DNA of 64,000 bases from JAJPKK01 sp963702755 (GCA_963702755.1 CAVPDZ010000012.1:62001-126000); one strand, 5' to 3'; numbered from the stretch's first letter, positions 28,230 to 37,392 are shown. Numbers and translations are program-made. The notes: generated from the letters alone by a model not told the origin.

Positions 28230-29912
28230 TTGTCGAAATCGCCCGCCGAATCCGCGCCGGAAAAAGATGCCGACGGTCGCGCAACCGCGGCGATGGATCG
28301 GCGCAGCTTTCTCACCACGGGCGCGGTGGTCGGTGCGGTCGCGGCGATTCCTGCGCAGGCCGGGGCAGCGGAGGCGATCGCCTGGGACCGCGAGGTCGAC
28401 GTCATCGTCATCGGCGCCGGCGCCGGCGGACTGGTGGCGGCGATTGCGGCGCGCGAGAAGGGCGCGTCGGTCCTGATGGTGGAGAAGAACTTCGACATCG
28501 GCGGCCGCGCGATGATGAGCTTCGGCGGCCTCTATATCGGCGGCGGCAATCGCCTGCAGAAGGCGAAGGGCGTCAACGATACCCCTGATCTCGTGTTCGC
28601 GGACTGGTCGCGGCCCGAGCGACCGATGGGTCGCTTCAGCGATCGCGAACTCGTGCGCACCTATGCGGACAACAATCTCGAGCTGTTCGACTGGCTGGAG
28701 AAGCACGGCATCAAGTGGGAAGGCTATCGTGCCACCCCCGACCGGCTCGACGTGCATCGCACCCGCCTCAACGTGGTGCGCTGGCCGAACGAGCCGGCGA
28801 CACCCGCCCGCGGCTCCGGCTTCGTCCGCCCGCTCGAGAAGACCGCGCGGGAGATGGGGATCGAGATCCTGCTCCAGCAGCAGATGACCAAGATTCACCG
28901 GGAGAGCCAGCTAGCGGGCCGGGTCACCGGCATCACCGCGATCGAGGTCGACGAGTGGACGCGGCCGAAGACCAAGACCGTGAACATCCGCGCCCGCAAG
29001 GGCATCGTCATCGCGACCGGCGGCAGCGCCGGCAATCCGGTGTTCCGCACCATGTTCGATGTCCGCCTGACGCCCGAGTATCAGGCCGAGAACAGCGAAT
29101 GGACGCTGCGCACCGGCGACGGCGAGATCGCCGCCATGGAGATCGGAGCGGCGCTCGGCGCCACTGCCTGCCAGACGGTGCAGGAGGATCACCTCATCAA
29201 CAAAGGCCGCATGGGCAAGAAGAGCAACGGCGGCGCGACCGAGCTCTACCCGACGAGCCCGCATTTCTTCCGCGCCCGCGCCGTCGGCCTCGTCGTGAAG
29301 GACTACCAGAACGTGATCCTGGTGAAGGAAAATGGCCGGCGCTTCTACGACGAAACGGTGCCCAACCAGGATTTCGAATATTACGCCGCCGCCCTTGCCT
29401 GGACCGGCGACCCGAAGAAACTCAACGGCGGCGGTCCGATCTGGGCGATTTTCGACTCCGATGCCGTCGCGCGCGAGAAGTGGCAGATCAAGCCGCCCTA
29501 TGTCGACCCTGATGGCTACTTCTTCCGCGGCGACACGATCGAGGAACTCGCCGCCAACATCGCCAACGAATATCAGTGGCGACCCATGCCCGGCGCGTCG
29601 TTGCGCCAGACGGTCGACCGCTACAATTCGTTCGTCGAACAGGGCGTCGATCTCGATTTCAAGAAGCCGCGCCCGGTACACAAGATCGCAACGCCGCCGT
29701 TCTATGCCGCCTGGCACACGCCGGCGCTCCACGACAGCTATACCGGCATCCGCATCAACACCAGCGCACAGGCTCTCGATCTGCGCGGCAACGTCATCCC
29801 CGGACTCTATGTGTGCGGCGATTCGGCCGGCGGTTTCGGCCAGCACGGCATCTGCCGCGCCGCCACCTTCGGCCGCATCGCGGGCTTTCACGCGGCGGCG
29901 CAAGCGGGCTGA
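28230..29912 (+). CDS. Tat-exported FAD-binding dehydrogenase (fumarate reductase flavoprotein / ketosteroid dehydrogenase-like)
   Basis: About 560 residues. The start is taken at TTG 28230, which has a strong GGGAGGAGG site 6 bases upstream; ATG 28200 is in frame but poorly placed. A twin-arginine signal (MDRRSFLTTGAVVGAVAAIP) is followed by the FAD motif DVIVIGAGAGGLVAAIAAREKG and MVEKNFDIGGRAM. The C-terminus has the second FAD-contact stretch NVIPGLYVCGDSAGGFGQHG. The frame is intact. Family members reduce or dehydrogenate carboxylic or steroid substrates; the substrate is unknown. The gene stands alone, with an orphan Bug protein convergent on the other strand. Confidence 0.9.
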   Translation: MSKSPAESAPEKDADGRATAAMDRRSFLTTGAVVGAVAAIPAQAGAAEAIAWDREVDVIVIGAGAGGLVAAIAAREKGASVLMVEKNFDIGGRAMMSFGGLYIGGGNRLQKAKGVNDTPDLVFADWSRPERPMGRFSDRELVRTYADNNLELFDWLEKHGIKWEGYRATPDRLDVHRTRLNVVRWPNEPATPARGSGFVRPLEKTAREMGIEILLQQQMTKIHRESQLAGRVTGITAIEVDEWTRPKTKTVNIRARKGIVIATGGSAGNPVFRTMFDVRLTPEYQAENSEWTLRTGDGEIAAMEIGAALGATACQTVQEDHLINKGRMGKKSNGGATELYPTSPHFFRARAVGLVVKDYQNVILVKENGRRFYDETVPNQDFEYYAAALAWTGDPKKLNGGGPIWAIFDSDAVAREKWQIKPPYVDPDGYFFRGDTIEELAANIANEYQWRPMPGASLRQTVDRYNSFVEQGVDLDFKKPRPVHKIATPPFYAAWHTPALHDSYTGIRINTSAQALDLRGNVIPGLYVCGDSAGGFGQHGICRAATFGRIAGFHAAAQAG

Positions 29913-29955
29913 TCGCGGCCCCTGCCCTGCCCGTCGTGTAGCCGCGCGGCGATCG

Positions 29956-30948
29956 CTATTTCGCCGCGCCCTCTTCCGCTTTGATGCCGGAGCGCCTGAC
30001 AACCTTCGCCCATTTGTCGACTTCGTTCGCTACGAAGGCGCCGAAGGCCGGCGGCGTGAAAATGATGGGTGTCGTTCCGACCTCGGCAAGGCGCGCCCGC
30101 AGATGGGGATCCATCAAGCCGGTATTGATCTCGTGATTAAGTCGCTCGATGATTTCGGGCGATGTGCCTTTGGGTACGCCGACGCCGCACCAGGAGTTCG
30201 CTTCGTAGCCGGGAACGGTCTCGGCGATCGTCGGCACGTCGGGGAGATTTTCAGAGCGCTTCGCCCCCGCCACGGCTAAGGCCCGCAGCGCCCCGGAGCG
30301 GATATGGGGCAATGCCGGCGTCATCACGTCGAACATCACTTGGGCCTGGCCGCTCGTCATGTCGATCAGCGCCGGCGCGTCGCCGCGATAGGGAACATGG
30401 ATCATGTCGGTGCCGGTCATCGATTTGAACAGCTCGCCGGCGACATGAGAGGTCGAGCCGGTACCGAACGACGCCATGACGAGCTTGCCGGGGTTGGCTT
30501 TGGCGTAGGTGATCAGCTCCGCGACCGAGTGCACGGGTACCTGCGGGTTGACGAGCAGCACCAGCTGAAAATCGATGAGACCGGACACCGGCGCGATGTC
30601 ACGCCTGATATCGAACGGCAACAATTCGAAGAACGTCACGTTCACAGCCGCAGACGCGGCAACGAAGAGCAGCGTATAGCCGTCGGGCGGTGCATTCGCG
30701 ACCGCCTGCACTGAAAGATTTGTCGCGGCACCCGGCCGGTTTTCGACAATGACCGGCTGGCCCAGGCGATCCGAGAGCCACTGCATCACGATCCGCGAAA
30801 CGATATCGGAGCCGCCGCCGGGCGGAAATCCGACGATGAAGCGCAGCGGTCGGCTCGGATAGGCCTGCGCCCGCGCGGCGCGCACCATGGCGGGCAGCGC
30901 GGCCGCACTTGCCGCAATCTGCAGGAATTGACGACGCGCGCCGTTCAT
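29956..30948 (-). CDS. Bug/TctC-family substrate-binding protein
   Basis: 330 residues, intact. Export signal MNGARRQFLQIAASAAALPAMVRAARAQA, followed by Bug hallmarks: YPSRPLRFIVGFPPGGGSDI, VENRPGAATNLS, PPDGYTLLFVA, and the PYRGDAPALIDM ligand-loop equivalent. No TctA/B partners nearby. The 5' leader (near 30960-30976) has GAATCCAAGGGTGCTTC, which resembles the tandem repeat unit in front of the Bug gene at 3420. Ligand unknown. Confidence 0.9.
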   Translation of the reverse strand: MNGARRQFLQIAASAAALPAMVRAARAQAYPSRPLRFIVGFPPGGGSDIVSRIVMQWLSDRLGQPVIVENRPGAATNLSVQAVANAPPDGYTLLFVAASAAVNVTFFELLPFDIRRDIAPVSGLIDFQLVLLVNPQVPVHSVAELITYAKANPGKLVMASFGTGSTSHVAGELFKSMTGTDMIHVPYRGDAPALIDMTSGQAQVMFDVMTPALPHIRSGALRALAVAGAKRSENLPDVPTIAETVPGYEANSWCGVGVPKGTSPEIIERLNHEINTGLMDPHLRARLAEVGTTPIIFTPPAFGAFVANEVDKWAKVVRRSGIKAEEGAAK

Positions 30949-31060
30949 CGAAACTCCCGAAGCACCCTTGGATTCTATAGCACGAATTCGCCCCGCACCC
31001 CTCTTGGCAGGGTTCCGCTTGACAGGCCTATGCGACCGCTGTATTTAACCAATCAGTTAT

Positions 31061-31077
31061 TTAACTATGACAGTTAA
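31061..31077. promoter_or_regulatory. inverted repeat overlapping the ArsR start codon
   Basis: TTAACT-ATGAC-AGTTAA is a perfect 6-bp inverted repeat with a 5-base centre containing the ATG at 31067. A direct repeat of TATTTAAC (31042-31049 and 31058-31065) lies just before it. The A/T content contrasts with the flanks. An autoregulatory operator of the adjacent ArsR-type repressor is the natural reading. Confidence 0.5.
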
Positions 31078-31435
31078 TCACGACATGCCGACCGACCGCC
31101 TCAGTGCCACGTTCGCAGCCCTTGCCGACCCAACCCGACGGGCGATCTTGGCGCGGCTCGCCCTCGGCGAGGCCTCTGTCACTGATCTGGCGGAACCGTT
31201 CGAAATGAGTCTTCCCGCCGTCTCCAAGCATCTCAAGGTGCTGGAGCGCGCCGGCCTGATCGCGCGCGGACGCGAGGCGCAGTGGCGACCCTGCCGGCTG
31301 GAGCCGAACGCCCTCAAGGGCGTCGACGACTGGCTCGAAGATTATCGACGGCTTTGGGAGGAGCGGTTCGACCGCCTCGACGACTATCTGAAAACTCTGC
31401 AAGCGAAGGAGGGAAAGCGTGGCCGCAAGAAATAG
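31067..31435 (+). CDS. ArsR-family transcriptional regulator (SRPBCC-operon type)
   Basis: 122 residues with a winged helix-turn-helix: LADPTRRAILARLALGEASVTDLAEPF then MSLPAVSKHLKVLERAGLI, and the wing GREAQWRPCRL. The C-terminal helix (LWEERFDRLDDYLKTL) is typical of the ArsR group that sits in front of AHSA1/SRPBCC genes rather than of metal sensors; no Cys metal site is seen. The next gene overlaps its 3' end by 17 bases. It probably represses its own operon through the palindrome over its start codon. ATG 31085 is an alternative start. Confidence 0.9.
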   Translation: MTVNHDMPTDRLSATFAALADPTRRAILARLALGEASVTDLAEPFEMSLPAVSKHLKVLERAGLIARGREAQWRPCRLEPNALKGVDDWLEDYRRLWEERFDRLDDYLKTLQAKEGKRGRKK

Positions 31436-31901
31436 CATCGACACCAGGCAGGACCCGTCCGCGATCATCGCCGTCCGCGTCTTCGACGCGCCACGCGATC
31501 TCGTCTTCTCAGCCTTCACTGATCCCAAGCACCTTGCGCATTGGTGGGGTCCGAACGGATTCACGCTCACCACTCACACATGCGATGTGCGGGCGGGCGG
31601 CGTCTGGCGGTTCGTCATGCATGGACCGGATGGCCGCGACTACCAGAACCGCATCACCTACGAGGAGATCGTGAGACCCGAGCGGCTCGTCTACCGCCAT
31701 GGCGGCGGGGACGACGTCGAGCCGGTCAAGTTCCAGGTGACGGTGACGTTCGAGGATATTGGCGGCAAGACCCGGCTCACCATGCGCATGCAGTTCCCCT
31801 CGGAGGAGGAGCGCAACCGGGTCATCGCGGAGTATGGCGCCGACAAAGGCTTGGTGCAGACGCTCGGACGGCTCGAGGAGCACTTGGCAACGATGGGCTG
31901 A
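31419..31901 (+). CDS. SRPBCC (AHSA1-like) domain protein
   Basis: 160 residues from GTG 31419. START-like fold of the Aha1 C-terminal type: VFDAPRDLVFSAFTDPKHLAHWWGPNGF, GVWRFVMHGPDGRDYQNRITY and the C-terminal GADKGLVQTLGRLEEHLA. These proteins have a hydrophobic ligand cavity; the function in ArsR-linked operons is not established. The start overlaps the ArsR gene, so coupling is likely. It is followed 48 bases later by a related paralogue. Confidence 0.9.
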   Translation: MAARNSIDTRQDPSAIIAVRVFDAPRDLVFSAFTDPKHLAHWWGPNGFTLTTHTCDVRAGGVWRFVMHGPDGRDYQNRITYEEIVRPERLVYRHGGGDDVEPVKFQVTVTFEDIGGKTRLTMRMQFPSEEERNRVIAEYGADKGLVQTLGRLEEHLATMG

Positions 31902-31949
31902 ACGCCGCCTGACCTGCGCCCAGACACACGGCAACACAGGAGAGATCAC

Positions 31950-32442
31950 ATGAAAGGCACGAACGCGACCGCACCGTCGATTCCAAGTTTGGAACGCGAG
32001 ATCGTTCTCACTCGCGTGTTCGATGCGCCGCGACGCCTCGTGTTTGCGGCATGGACCGATCCAAAGCATGTAGCGAATTGGTGGGGACCAAAGGGATTCA
32101 GCAATCCGGTCTGCGAAATGGACGTCAGAGTGGGAGGTGCGATTCGGATCGTCATGCGCGGCCCCGACGGGGTCGACTATCCTATGTCCGGCATCTTCCG
32201 TGAGATCGTGGTGCCTGAGCGACTGGTCATCACGTGCATCGCGGAGGATGCGATGGGCAATCCGCTGTTCGAGGTACTGACCACCGCGACCTTCCTTGAA
32301 AGCAAGGGCAAGACCACGCTCACGCTTACGGCACGACCCGTGAGGGCGCCTGCCTCGGCGGCGCCAATGCTCGCCGGCATGGAAACCGGCTGGTCACAAA
32401 GCCTTGACCGCCTGGGCACTGGAGGTCGCGGAGATGGCGTAA
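31950..32442 (+). CDS. second SRPBCC (AHSA1-like) domain protein (frameshift near the 3' end)
   Basis: About 163 residues, related to the preceding gene (VFDAPRRLVFAAWTDPKHVANWWGPKGF, GAIRIVMRGPDGVDYPMSG). RBS CAGGAGAG precedes the ATG. One extra G at 32414-32416 changes the last codons; the corrected ending is GWSQSLDRLALEVAEMA with TAA at 32440-32442. Third gene of the ArsR-SRPBCC-SRPBCC operon. Confidence 0.88.
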
Positions 32443-32566
32443 GAGTCGTTGGCGTTGTGGACTAGCGGTTACGCCCACGCATCAGCGAGACAATCGAGGA
32501 CGCGGCACGTATCTCAGTTCGCCTCCCGACGTGGCAGCGGCGGGGTCGAGGTGTTACATAGCGGCA

Positions 32567-32761
32567 ATGGCCCAAGTTCTGTCCAACTATGTCGTTCCGC
32601 TCGCCGTCGGAGCTGTTGGCGTCGTCCTCCTGTTCGGACTTGCCAACATGTTGCGCGGCGGCTCACCCAACTTGTCGCAGACCTTGATGCGCTGGCGCGT
32701 TATTCTGCAGTTCATCGCCATCGTCATCATCATGCTGACGGTGTGGGCGAGAAGTCATTAA
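32567..32761 (+). CDS. HIG1-domain / twin-transmembrane small protein
   Basis: 64 residues with two membrane helices (VVPLAVGAVGVVLLFGLANML and ILQFIAIVIIMLTVWA) joined by a loop with LRGGSPNLSQTLMRWRV, the hypoxia-induced-gene-1 pattern. The start is ATG 32567 (MAQVLSNY). HIG1 proteins in alphaproteobacteria associate with respiratory supercomplexes or cytochrome oxidase. Its position immediately upstream of the cobalamin adenosyltransferase and etfBA genes is conserved in Bradyrhizobium relatives. Confidence 0.88.
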   Translation: MAQVLSNYVVPLAVGAVGVVLLFGLANMLRGGSPNLSQTLMRWRVILQFIAIVIIMLTVWARSH

Positions 32762-32776
32762 GCCCGGCGAACTCCG

Positions 32777-33358
32777 ATGGTCGTGCTCAATCGCATCTAC
32801 ACCCGCACCGGTGACGATGGCACCACGGCGCTCGGCACCGGCGAGCGGCGCAAGAAGTACGACCTGCGCATCGCCTGTTACGGCACCATCGACGAACTCA
32901 ATGCGACGATCGGGCTGGCGCGGCTCCATACCGGCACCGACCGCGACATCGACCCGCCGCTCGCGCGCATCCAGAACGACCTGTTCGATCTTGGCGCGGA
33001 ATTGTGCTCACCGGCCGCCGCCGGCAAGGGACCGGGCGGCGCGCGCCTTACCGTGACCGAAGCCCAGGTCGATCGGCTCGAGGCCGAGATCGACCGGCTC
33101 AACGCCGAACTCGCGCCGCTGCGTTCGTTCGTCCTGCCGGGCGGCACGCCTGCGGCGGCACACCTGCATCTCGCTCGTACGGTCTGCCGCCGCGCCGAGC
33201 GGCTGATGGTCGAGCTTGCGGATGTGCCCGGCGAGGAAGTCGCGGCGACCGCGATCAAATACGTGAACCGGCTGTCGGATTTTCTGTTCGTGGCGAGCCG
33301 CTTTGCCAATGCGAGGGGGGCGGGCGACGTGTTGTGGGTTCCAGGCCAAAACCGCTGA
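32777..33358 (+). CDS. cob(I)yrinic acid a,c-diamide adenosyltransferase, PduO type
   Basis: 193 residues, intact. Transfers the adenosyl group of ATP to cob(I)alamin to form adenosylcobalamin. PduO-type features: the ATP-binding N-terminus NRIYTRTGDDGTTALGTGER, the YGTIDELNATIGLAR helix, FVLPGGTPAAAHLHLARTVCRRAER and the C-terminal YVNRLSDFLFVASRFAN. It lies 15 bases after the HIG1 gene. The product would serve B12-dependent mutases elsewhere in the genome; QueG in this window also needs cobalamin, though not the adenosyl form. Confidence 0.93.
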   Translation: MVVLNRIYTRTGDDGTTALGTGERRKKYDLRIACYGTIDELNATIGLARLHTGTDRDIDPPLARIQNDLFDLGAELCSPAAAGKGPGGARLTVTEAQVDRLEAEIDRLNAELAPLRSFVLPGGTPAAAHLHLARTVCRRAERLMVELADVPGEEVAATAIKYVNRLSDFLFVASRFANARGAGDVLWVPGQNR

Positions 33359-33494
33359 CTCCCACCCGCCGGATTAAACTAAGGTTCAGAATCCGCCCAT
33401 TGGAATTAACCCCCGATTTATGCTGCAATGCGGCACGCGCGTTGACACGCTCCGGGCCGGGACATAGTTTGCCCGCCGCTTCCGGGAGTTCGAG

Positions 33495-34244
33495 ATGAAG
33501 GTTCTTGTGCCCGTCAAACGGGTCGTCGACTACAACGTTAAAATCCGGGTCAAGACCGACGGCACGGGCGTCGAGCTCGCCAACGTAAAAATGTCCATGA
33601 ACCCGTTCGACGAGATCGCCGTCGAGGAAGCGATCCGTCTCAAGGAAGCTGGCAAGGCAACCGAGATCATCGCAGTGTCGATCGGACCCGCACAGGCGTC
33701 CGAGACCATCCGCACCGCGCTCGCCATGGGAGCCGACCGCGGCATCCTGGTAAAGACGGACGGCGTGGTCGAGCCGCTGGCGGTCGCGAAAATCCTCAAG
33801 GGCGTGGTCGAAGCCGAGCAGCCGGGGCTCGTGATCCTCGGCAAGCAGGCGATCGACGACGATTGCAATCAGACCGGTCAGATGCTGGCGGCGCTTCTCA
33901 ATTGGCCGCAGGGTACGTTCGCATCGAAAATCGCGATCGATGGCGACAGCATCAGCGTCACGCGCGAGGTCGATGGCGGCCTGCAGACCGTCAAGTTGAA
34001 GTCGCCGGCGATCGTCACCACCGACCTGCGGCTCAACGAGCCGCGCTATGCTTCGCTCCCCAACATCATGAAGGCGAAGAAGAAGCCGATCGCGGACAAG
34101 ACCCCGGCCGACTTCGGCGTCGACGTCGCGCCGCGACTTGAGATCCTCAAGACCGGCGAGCCCCCGGGACGCAAGGCGGGCGTCAAGGTCGGCTCGGTTG
34201 CCGAACTGGTCGGCAAGCTCAAGAACGAGGCGGGGATCCTATGA
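33495..34244 (+). CDS. etfB: electron transfer flavoprotein beta subunit
   Basis: 249 residues, intact. It starts MKVLVPVKRVVDYNVKIRVK, with the ETF-beta pattern KMSMNPFDEIAVEEAIRLKE, the AMP-site stretch LVILGKQAIDDDCNQTGQMLAALLNWPQ, and the C-terminal recognition region with PRYASLPNIMKAKKKP. Accepts electrons from acyl-CoA dehydrogenases and passes them via EtfA FAD to ETF-quinone oxidoreductase. RBS GGGAG precedes the start. Its stop overlaps the etfA start by 4 bases (ATGA). Confidence 0.96.
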   Translation: MKVLVPVKRVVDYNVKIRVKTDGTGVELANVKMSMNPFDEIAVEEAIRLKEAGKATEIIAVSIGPAQASETIRTALAMGADRGILVKTDGVVEPLAVAKILKGVVEAEQPGLVILGKQAIDDDCNQTGQMLAALLNWPQGTFASKIAIDGDSISVTREVDGGLQTVKLKSPAIVTTDLRLNEPRYASLPNIMKAKKKPIADKTPADFGVDVAPRLEILKTGEPPGRKAGVKVGSVAELVGKLKNEAGIL

Positions 34245-35190
34245 TGCCGACCCTCCTCGTTGCCGAGCACGACAACAAGACCCTCAAGGACGCAACGGCC
34301 AAAGCGCTGACGGCGGCGCTCGCGATCGGTGCGGACGTCCACATCCTGGTTGCGGGCAAGGATTGCCGGCCGGCAGCCGACGCCGCGGCGAAGCTCAAAG
34401 GCGTCGCCGAAGGTGCTCCTCGCGGATGCGCCTCCGCTTGAACACATGCTGGCCGAGCCGACGGCGGCGCTGATCGTTTCGCTCGCCAGCGGGTACGAGA
34501 CCATCATGGCGCCCGCCACCGCCAATGCGAAGAACTACATGCCTCGCGTCGCGGCTTTGCTCGACGTGATGCAGGTGTCCGACATCGTCAAGGTGATCGC
34601 GCCGGATACCTTCGAGCGGCTGATCTATGCGGGCAATGCGGTGCAGACGGTGCGCTCCAAGGACAAGATCAAAGTCATCACCGTGCGCACGTCGACCTTC
34701 CAGGCGGCGGGCGAAGGCGGCGCGGCGTCGATCGAGACGGTGACGCCGCCGGCCGACCCCGGCATTTCGGCTTTTGTCGGCGAAGAGCTGTCGAAGAACG
34801 ACCGACCGGAGTTGACCTCGGCACGCGTCATCGTGTCCGGCGGCCGCGGCCATGGCGTCGCGGGAGAACTTCACCAAATATATCGAGCCGGTCGCCGACA
34901 AGCTCGGCGCGGCGGTGGGTGCCTCGCGCGCTGCCGTCGACGCGGGCTACGCACCGAACGACTGGCAGGTTGGCCAGACCGGCAAGGTGGTGGCGCCCGA
35001 GTTATACGTTGCCGTCGGCATCTCGGGCGCGATCCAGCATCTCGCGGGCATGAAGGATTCGAAAGTGATTGTGGCGATCAACAAAGACGAGGAGGCGCCG
35101 ATCTTCCAGGTCGCCGATTACGGCTTAGTTGCCGATTTGTTCAAAGCGCTGCCCGAGCTTGCCGAGGAGCTTGGCAAGATCGGACGCTAA
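34241..35190 (+). CDS. etfA: electron transfer flavoprotein alpha subunit (two frameshifts)
   Basis: About 315 residues when two extra bases, at 34412-34413 and 34851-34852, are removed. Frame 1 gives TLLVAEHDNKTLKDATAKALTAA. Frame 2 gives LLADAPPLEHMLAEPTAALIVSLA and ends in VIVSGGRG. Frame 3 completes the FAD domain: MASRENFTKYIEPVADKLG, GAAVGASRAAVDAGYAPNDWQVGQTGKVVAPELYVAVGISGAIQHLAGM and VAINKDEEAPIFQVADYGLVADLF. All FAD-binding motifs are present in order, so the gene is almost certainly functional in the organism and the shifts are sequence errors. Confidence 0.95.
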
Positions 35191-35326
35191 CGCCGTATAC
35201 CAGCAGGACCGGTGGCAACCAGACGGTAGAGTTTTGGCGCTACAACATCGAACCCGCGATGCGATCGGACGGTATGATCTAGCCTCGTTCGCCGCGGGTG
35301 GCCCGGACGAAAGGCCGTAGACAGGA

Positions 35327-36202
35327 ATGACTATTCATCGAGTAGGCGTCATCGGCGCCGGCCAGATGGGCAACGGCATCGCCCATGTGTGCGCATTGGC
35401 GGGATTCAACGTCGCCCTCAACGACGTGTCCGAAGACCGCGTCAAAGCCGGCATCGCCACCATCAATGGCAACATGGCGCGACAAGTGGTCAGGCAGGCG
35501 ATCAGCGAAAACGATCGCCAGGCCGCGCTCCGCCGCATCGATGCCGCCGGTACGATCGACGCTTTGTCCGACTGCGACCTCGTCATCGAGACCGCGGTCG
35601 AGAAGGAAGACGTCAAGCGCAAGATCCTGTCGGCGCTCTGCCCGGTCCTCAAGCAGAACGCGATCATCGCAACCAATACGTCTTCGATCTCCATCACCCG
35701 GCTGGCGGCGGCAACTGATCGCCCCGAAAAGTTCATCGGCATTCATTTCATGAATCCGGTGCCTGTGATGGAGCTCGTCGAAATCATCCGCGGCATCGCG
35801 ACCGACGATGCGACCTACGAGGCCACCAAGACCTTCGTCAGCAAGCTCGGCAAGAAGTACGCGGTGGCGGAGGATTTCCCCGCCTTCATCGTCAACCGCA
35901 TCCTGCTGCCGATGATCAACGAGGCGATCTATACGCTCTACGAAGGGGTCGGCACGGTCGACGCGATCGACACCGCGATGAAGCTCGGTGCCCACCATCC
36001 CATGGGCCCGCTGGAGCTTGCCGACTTCATCGGCCTCGACACCTGCCTGTCGGTGATGCAGGTGCTGCACGAGGGTCTCGCCGACAGCAAATATCGTCCC
36101 TGCCCGCTGCTGGTGAAATACGTCGAGGCCGGCTGGCTCGGCCGCAAAACCAAACGCGGCTTCTATGATTATCGCGGCGAGAAGCCGATGCCGACGCGGT
36201 AA
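35327..36202 (+). CDS. hbd: 3-hydroxybutyryl-CoA dehydrogenase
   Basis: 291 residues, intact. NAD-dependent oxidation of 3-hydroxyacyl-CoA. The Rossmann motif is VGVIGAGQMGNGIAHVCALAG, the catalytic His is in IGIHFMNPVPVMELVEIIRG, and the C-terminal domain holds NRILLPMINEAIYTLYEGV and GAHHPMGPLELADFIGLD. It follows etfA by 136 bases, in the conserved order seen in Bradyrhizobium relatives, linking it to fatty acid or poly-3-hydroxybutyrate metabolism. RBS GACAGGA lies just before the ATG. Confidence 0.94.
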   Translation: MTIHRVGVIGAGQMGNGIAHVCALAGFNVALNDVSEDRVKAGIATINGNMARQVVRQAISENDRQAALRRIDAAGTIDALSDCDLVIETAVEKEDVKRKILSALCPVLKQNAIIATNTSSISITRLAAATDRPEKFIGIHFMNPVPVMELVEIIRGIATDDATYEATKTFVSKLGKKYAVAEDFPAFIVNRILLPMINEAIYTLYEGVGTVDAIDTAMKLGAHHPMGPLELADFIGLDTCLSVMQVLHEGLADSKYRPCPLLVKYVEAGWLGRKTKRGFYDYRGEKPMPTR

Positions 36203-36241
36203 TCACCCGCGCTCGCGCGCGTAGAGCGACAGATTGGCCCC

Positions 36242-36775
36242 TTAAGCGGCCTTCGCCTCTGAAAGCAGATCCTGCAGGTTCAGCGGATCGGTACGCATGT
36301 TGATCGTGCCGTCGGCGTTGCGCGGCCACTGCGCTTCCGGTCGATCCCAATAGAGCTCGATGCCATTCTGGTCGGGATCGCGCAGATAGAGTGCCTCGCT
36401 CACGCCGTGGTCGCTCGCGCCATCGAGCGGCACACCGGCGGTGATCAGCCGCCGCAGCGCGCCGGCAAGATCGGCGCGGGTCGGATAGACGATCGCCACG
36501 TGATAGAGGCCGGTGGTGCCGGGCGCAGGCGGCTGCCCGCCCCGGCTTTCCCAGGTGTTGAGGCCGATATGGTGGTGATAGCCGCCGGCCGACACGAACG
36601 CAGCCTGTCCGCCATATCGCTGCATGAGTTCGAAGCCCAGGACACCCGTATAGAAAGCGAGCGCCCGGTCGAGGTCGGCGACCTTGAGATGCACGTGACC
36701 GATCCGCGCTCCCGTCACGATGGGACGGGGATTTTCCGCGAGCGGTTTGGTGAGCGGAAGCGATCGTGTCGACAT
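36242..36775 (-). CDS. VOC-family protein (glyoxalase / extradiol dioxygenase fold)
   Basis: 177 residues. The vicinal-oxygen-chelate pattern is GARIGHVHLKVADLDRALAFYTGVLGFEL, with metal-ligand candidates His in GHVHL, His in GLYHVAIVYPT and Glu in QNGIELYWDRPE. This resembles the CatE/YfiE-like single-domain VOC proteins. The substrate is unknown; catechol dioxygenase activity is possible but not demonstrated. Same strand as the DoxX gene just upstream (63 bases), so the pair is probably one operon divergent from the LysR gene. Confidence 0.88.
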   Translation of the reverse strand: MSTRSLPLTKPLAENPRPIVTGARIGHVHLKVADLDRALAFYTGVLGFELMQRYGGQAAFVSAGGYHHHIGLNTWESRGGQPPAPGTTGLYHVAIVYPTRADLAGALRRLITAGVPLDGASDHGVSEALYLRDPDQNGIELYWDRPEAQWPRNADGTINMRTDPLNLQDLLSEAKAA

Positions 36776-36838
36776 GGCATGCCTCTCTTCATCGAGACCC
36801 GGACTGGCGCGGCATCCTGGAGACGCCGCGCTCGCGGA

Positions 36839-37270
36839 TCACGCCCGGATTGAACTCGGCGTCGGCGAGCCTTGTTGCCTGAACAGGTCTTCAAGGCTGA
36901 ACGCACCGGGGCCCGCCGCTACGAGATACAGGAAGATGAAACAGAACAGAACTGCCGCATCGCCGCCGTTCACGGCCGGGTAGATGCTGGCCGGCGCATG
37001 GAACATCCAGTAGCCCACCGCCATCTCGCCTGACGCGATCAACGCGGCGCTGCGGGTAAAGAGGCCAAGCACGATCAAAGTGCCGGTCACGAGCTCGATG
37101 ACGGCGCCGATGCCGAACATGGTCATGAGCGGTTGAATGCCGGGAGCAGCGCCCGGCGGAAAGCCGAACAGCTTGACGAAGCCGTGCGAAAGAAACAGCA
37201 CGCCGGCAACGATACGCAGCGCGGCGAGAAGTTGCGGCGAGTAACGCGCAAAAGGCGGGACCGAGTTCAT
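36839..37270 (-). CDS. DoxX family membrane protein
   Basis: 143 residues from ATG 37270 (MNSVPPFARYSPQLL). Four hydrophobic segments: LRIVAGVLFLSHGFVKLFGF (with the SHG turn), IGAVIELVTGTLIVLGLFT, AALIASGEMAVGYWMFHAP and AAVLFCFIFLYLVAAGPG. RBS AAAGGAAC is upstream. First gene of a DoxX-VOC unit opposite a LysR regulator, which is its likely controller. Confidence 0.9.
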   Translation of the reverse strand: MNSVPPFARYSPQLLAALRIVAGVLFLSHGFVKLFGFPPGAAPGIQPLMTMFGIGAVIELVTGTLIVLGLFTRSAALIASGEMAVGYWMFHAPASIYPAVNGGDAAVLFCFIFLYLVAAGPGAFSLEDLFRQQGSPTPSSIRA

Positions 37271-37377
37271 GGCATTGTTCCTTTCAGGGGATTGCGCGCG
37301 GCAGCTACCCGCCGCTCTGGCAGTGGAAATGGCACGCATCGCTTTGGTTGATAATGACCTTGGATTGGAGCACTATG

Positions 37378-37392
37378 TTTCCAAATTGGAAA
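37378..37392. promoter_or_regulatory. candidate LysR operator between divergent DoxX and LysR genes
   Basis: TTTCC-AAATT-GGAAA, a perfect 5-bp inverted repeat with a 5-base centre, lies in the 164-base divergent region 42 bases before the LysR start. LysR-type sites are short A/T-rich interrupted palindromes between divergent genes. Assignment is by position and symmetry only. Confidence 0.5.

Noticed and set aside
34241..35190. Programmed frameshifting in etfA
   Set aside because: Two shifts in the same gene lack slippery heptamers, and the same insertion pattern occurs in about 20 unrelated genes, so error is the simpler explanation.
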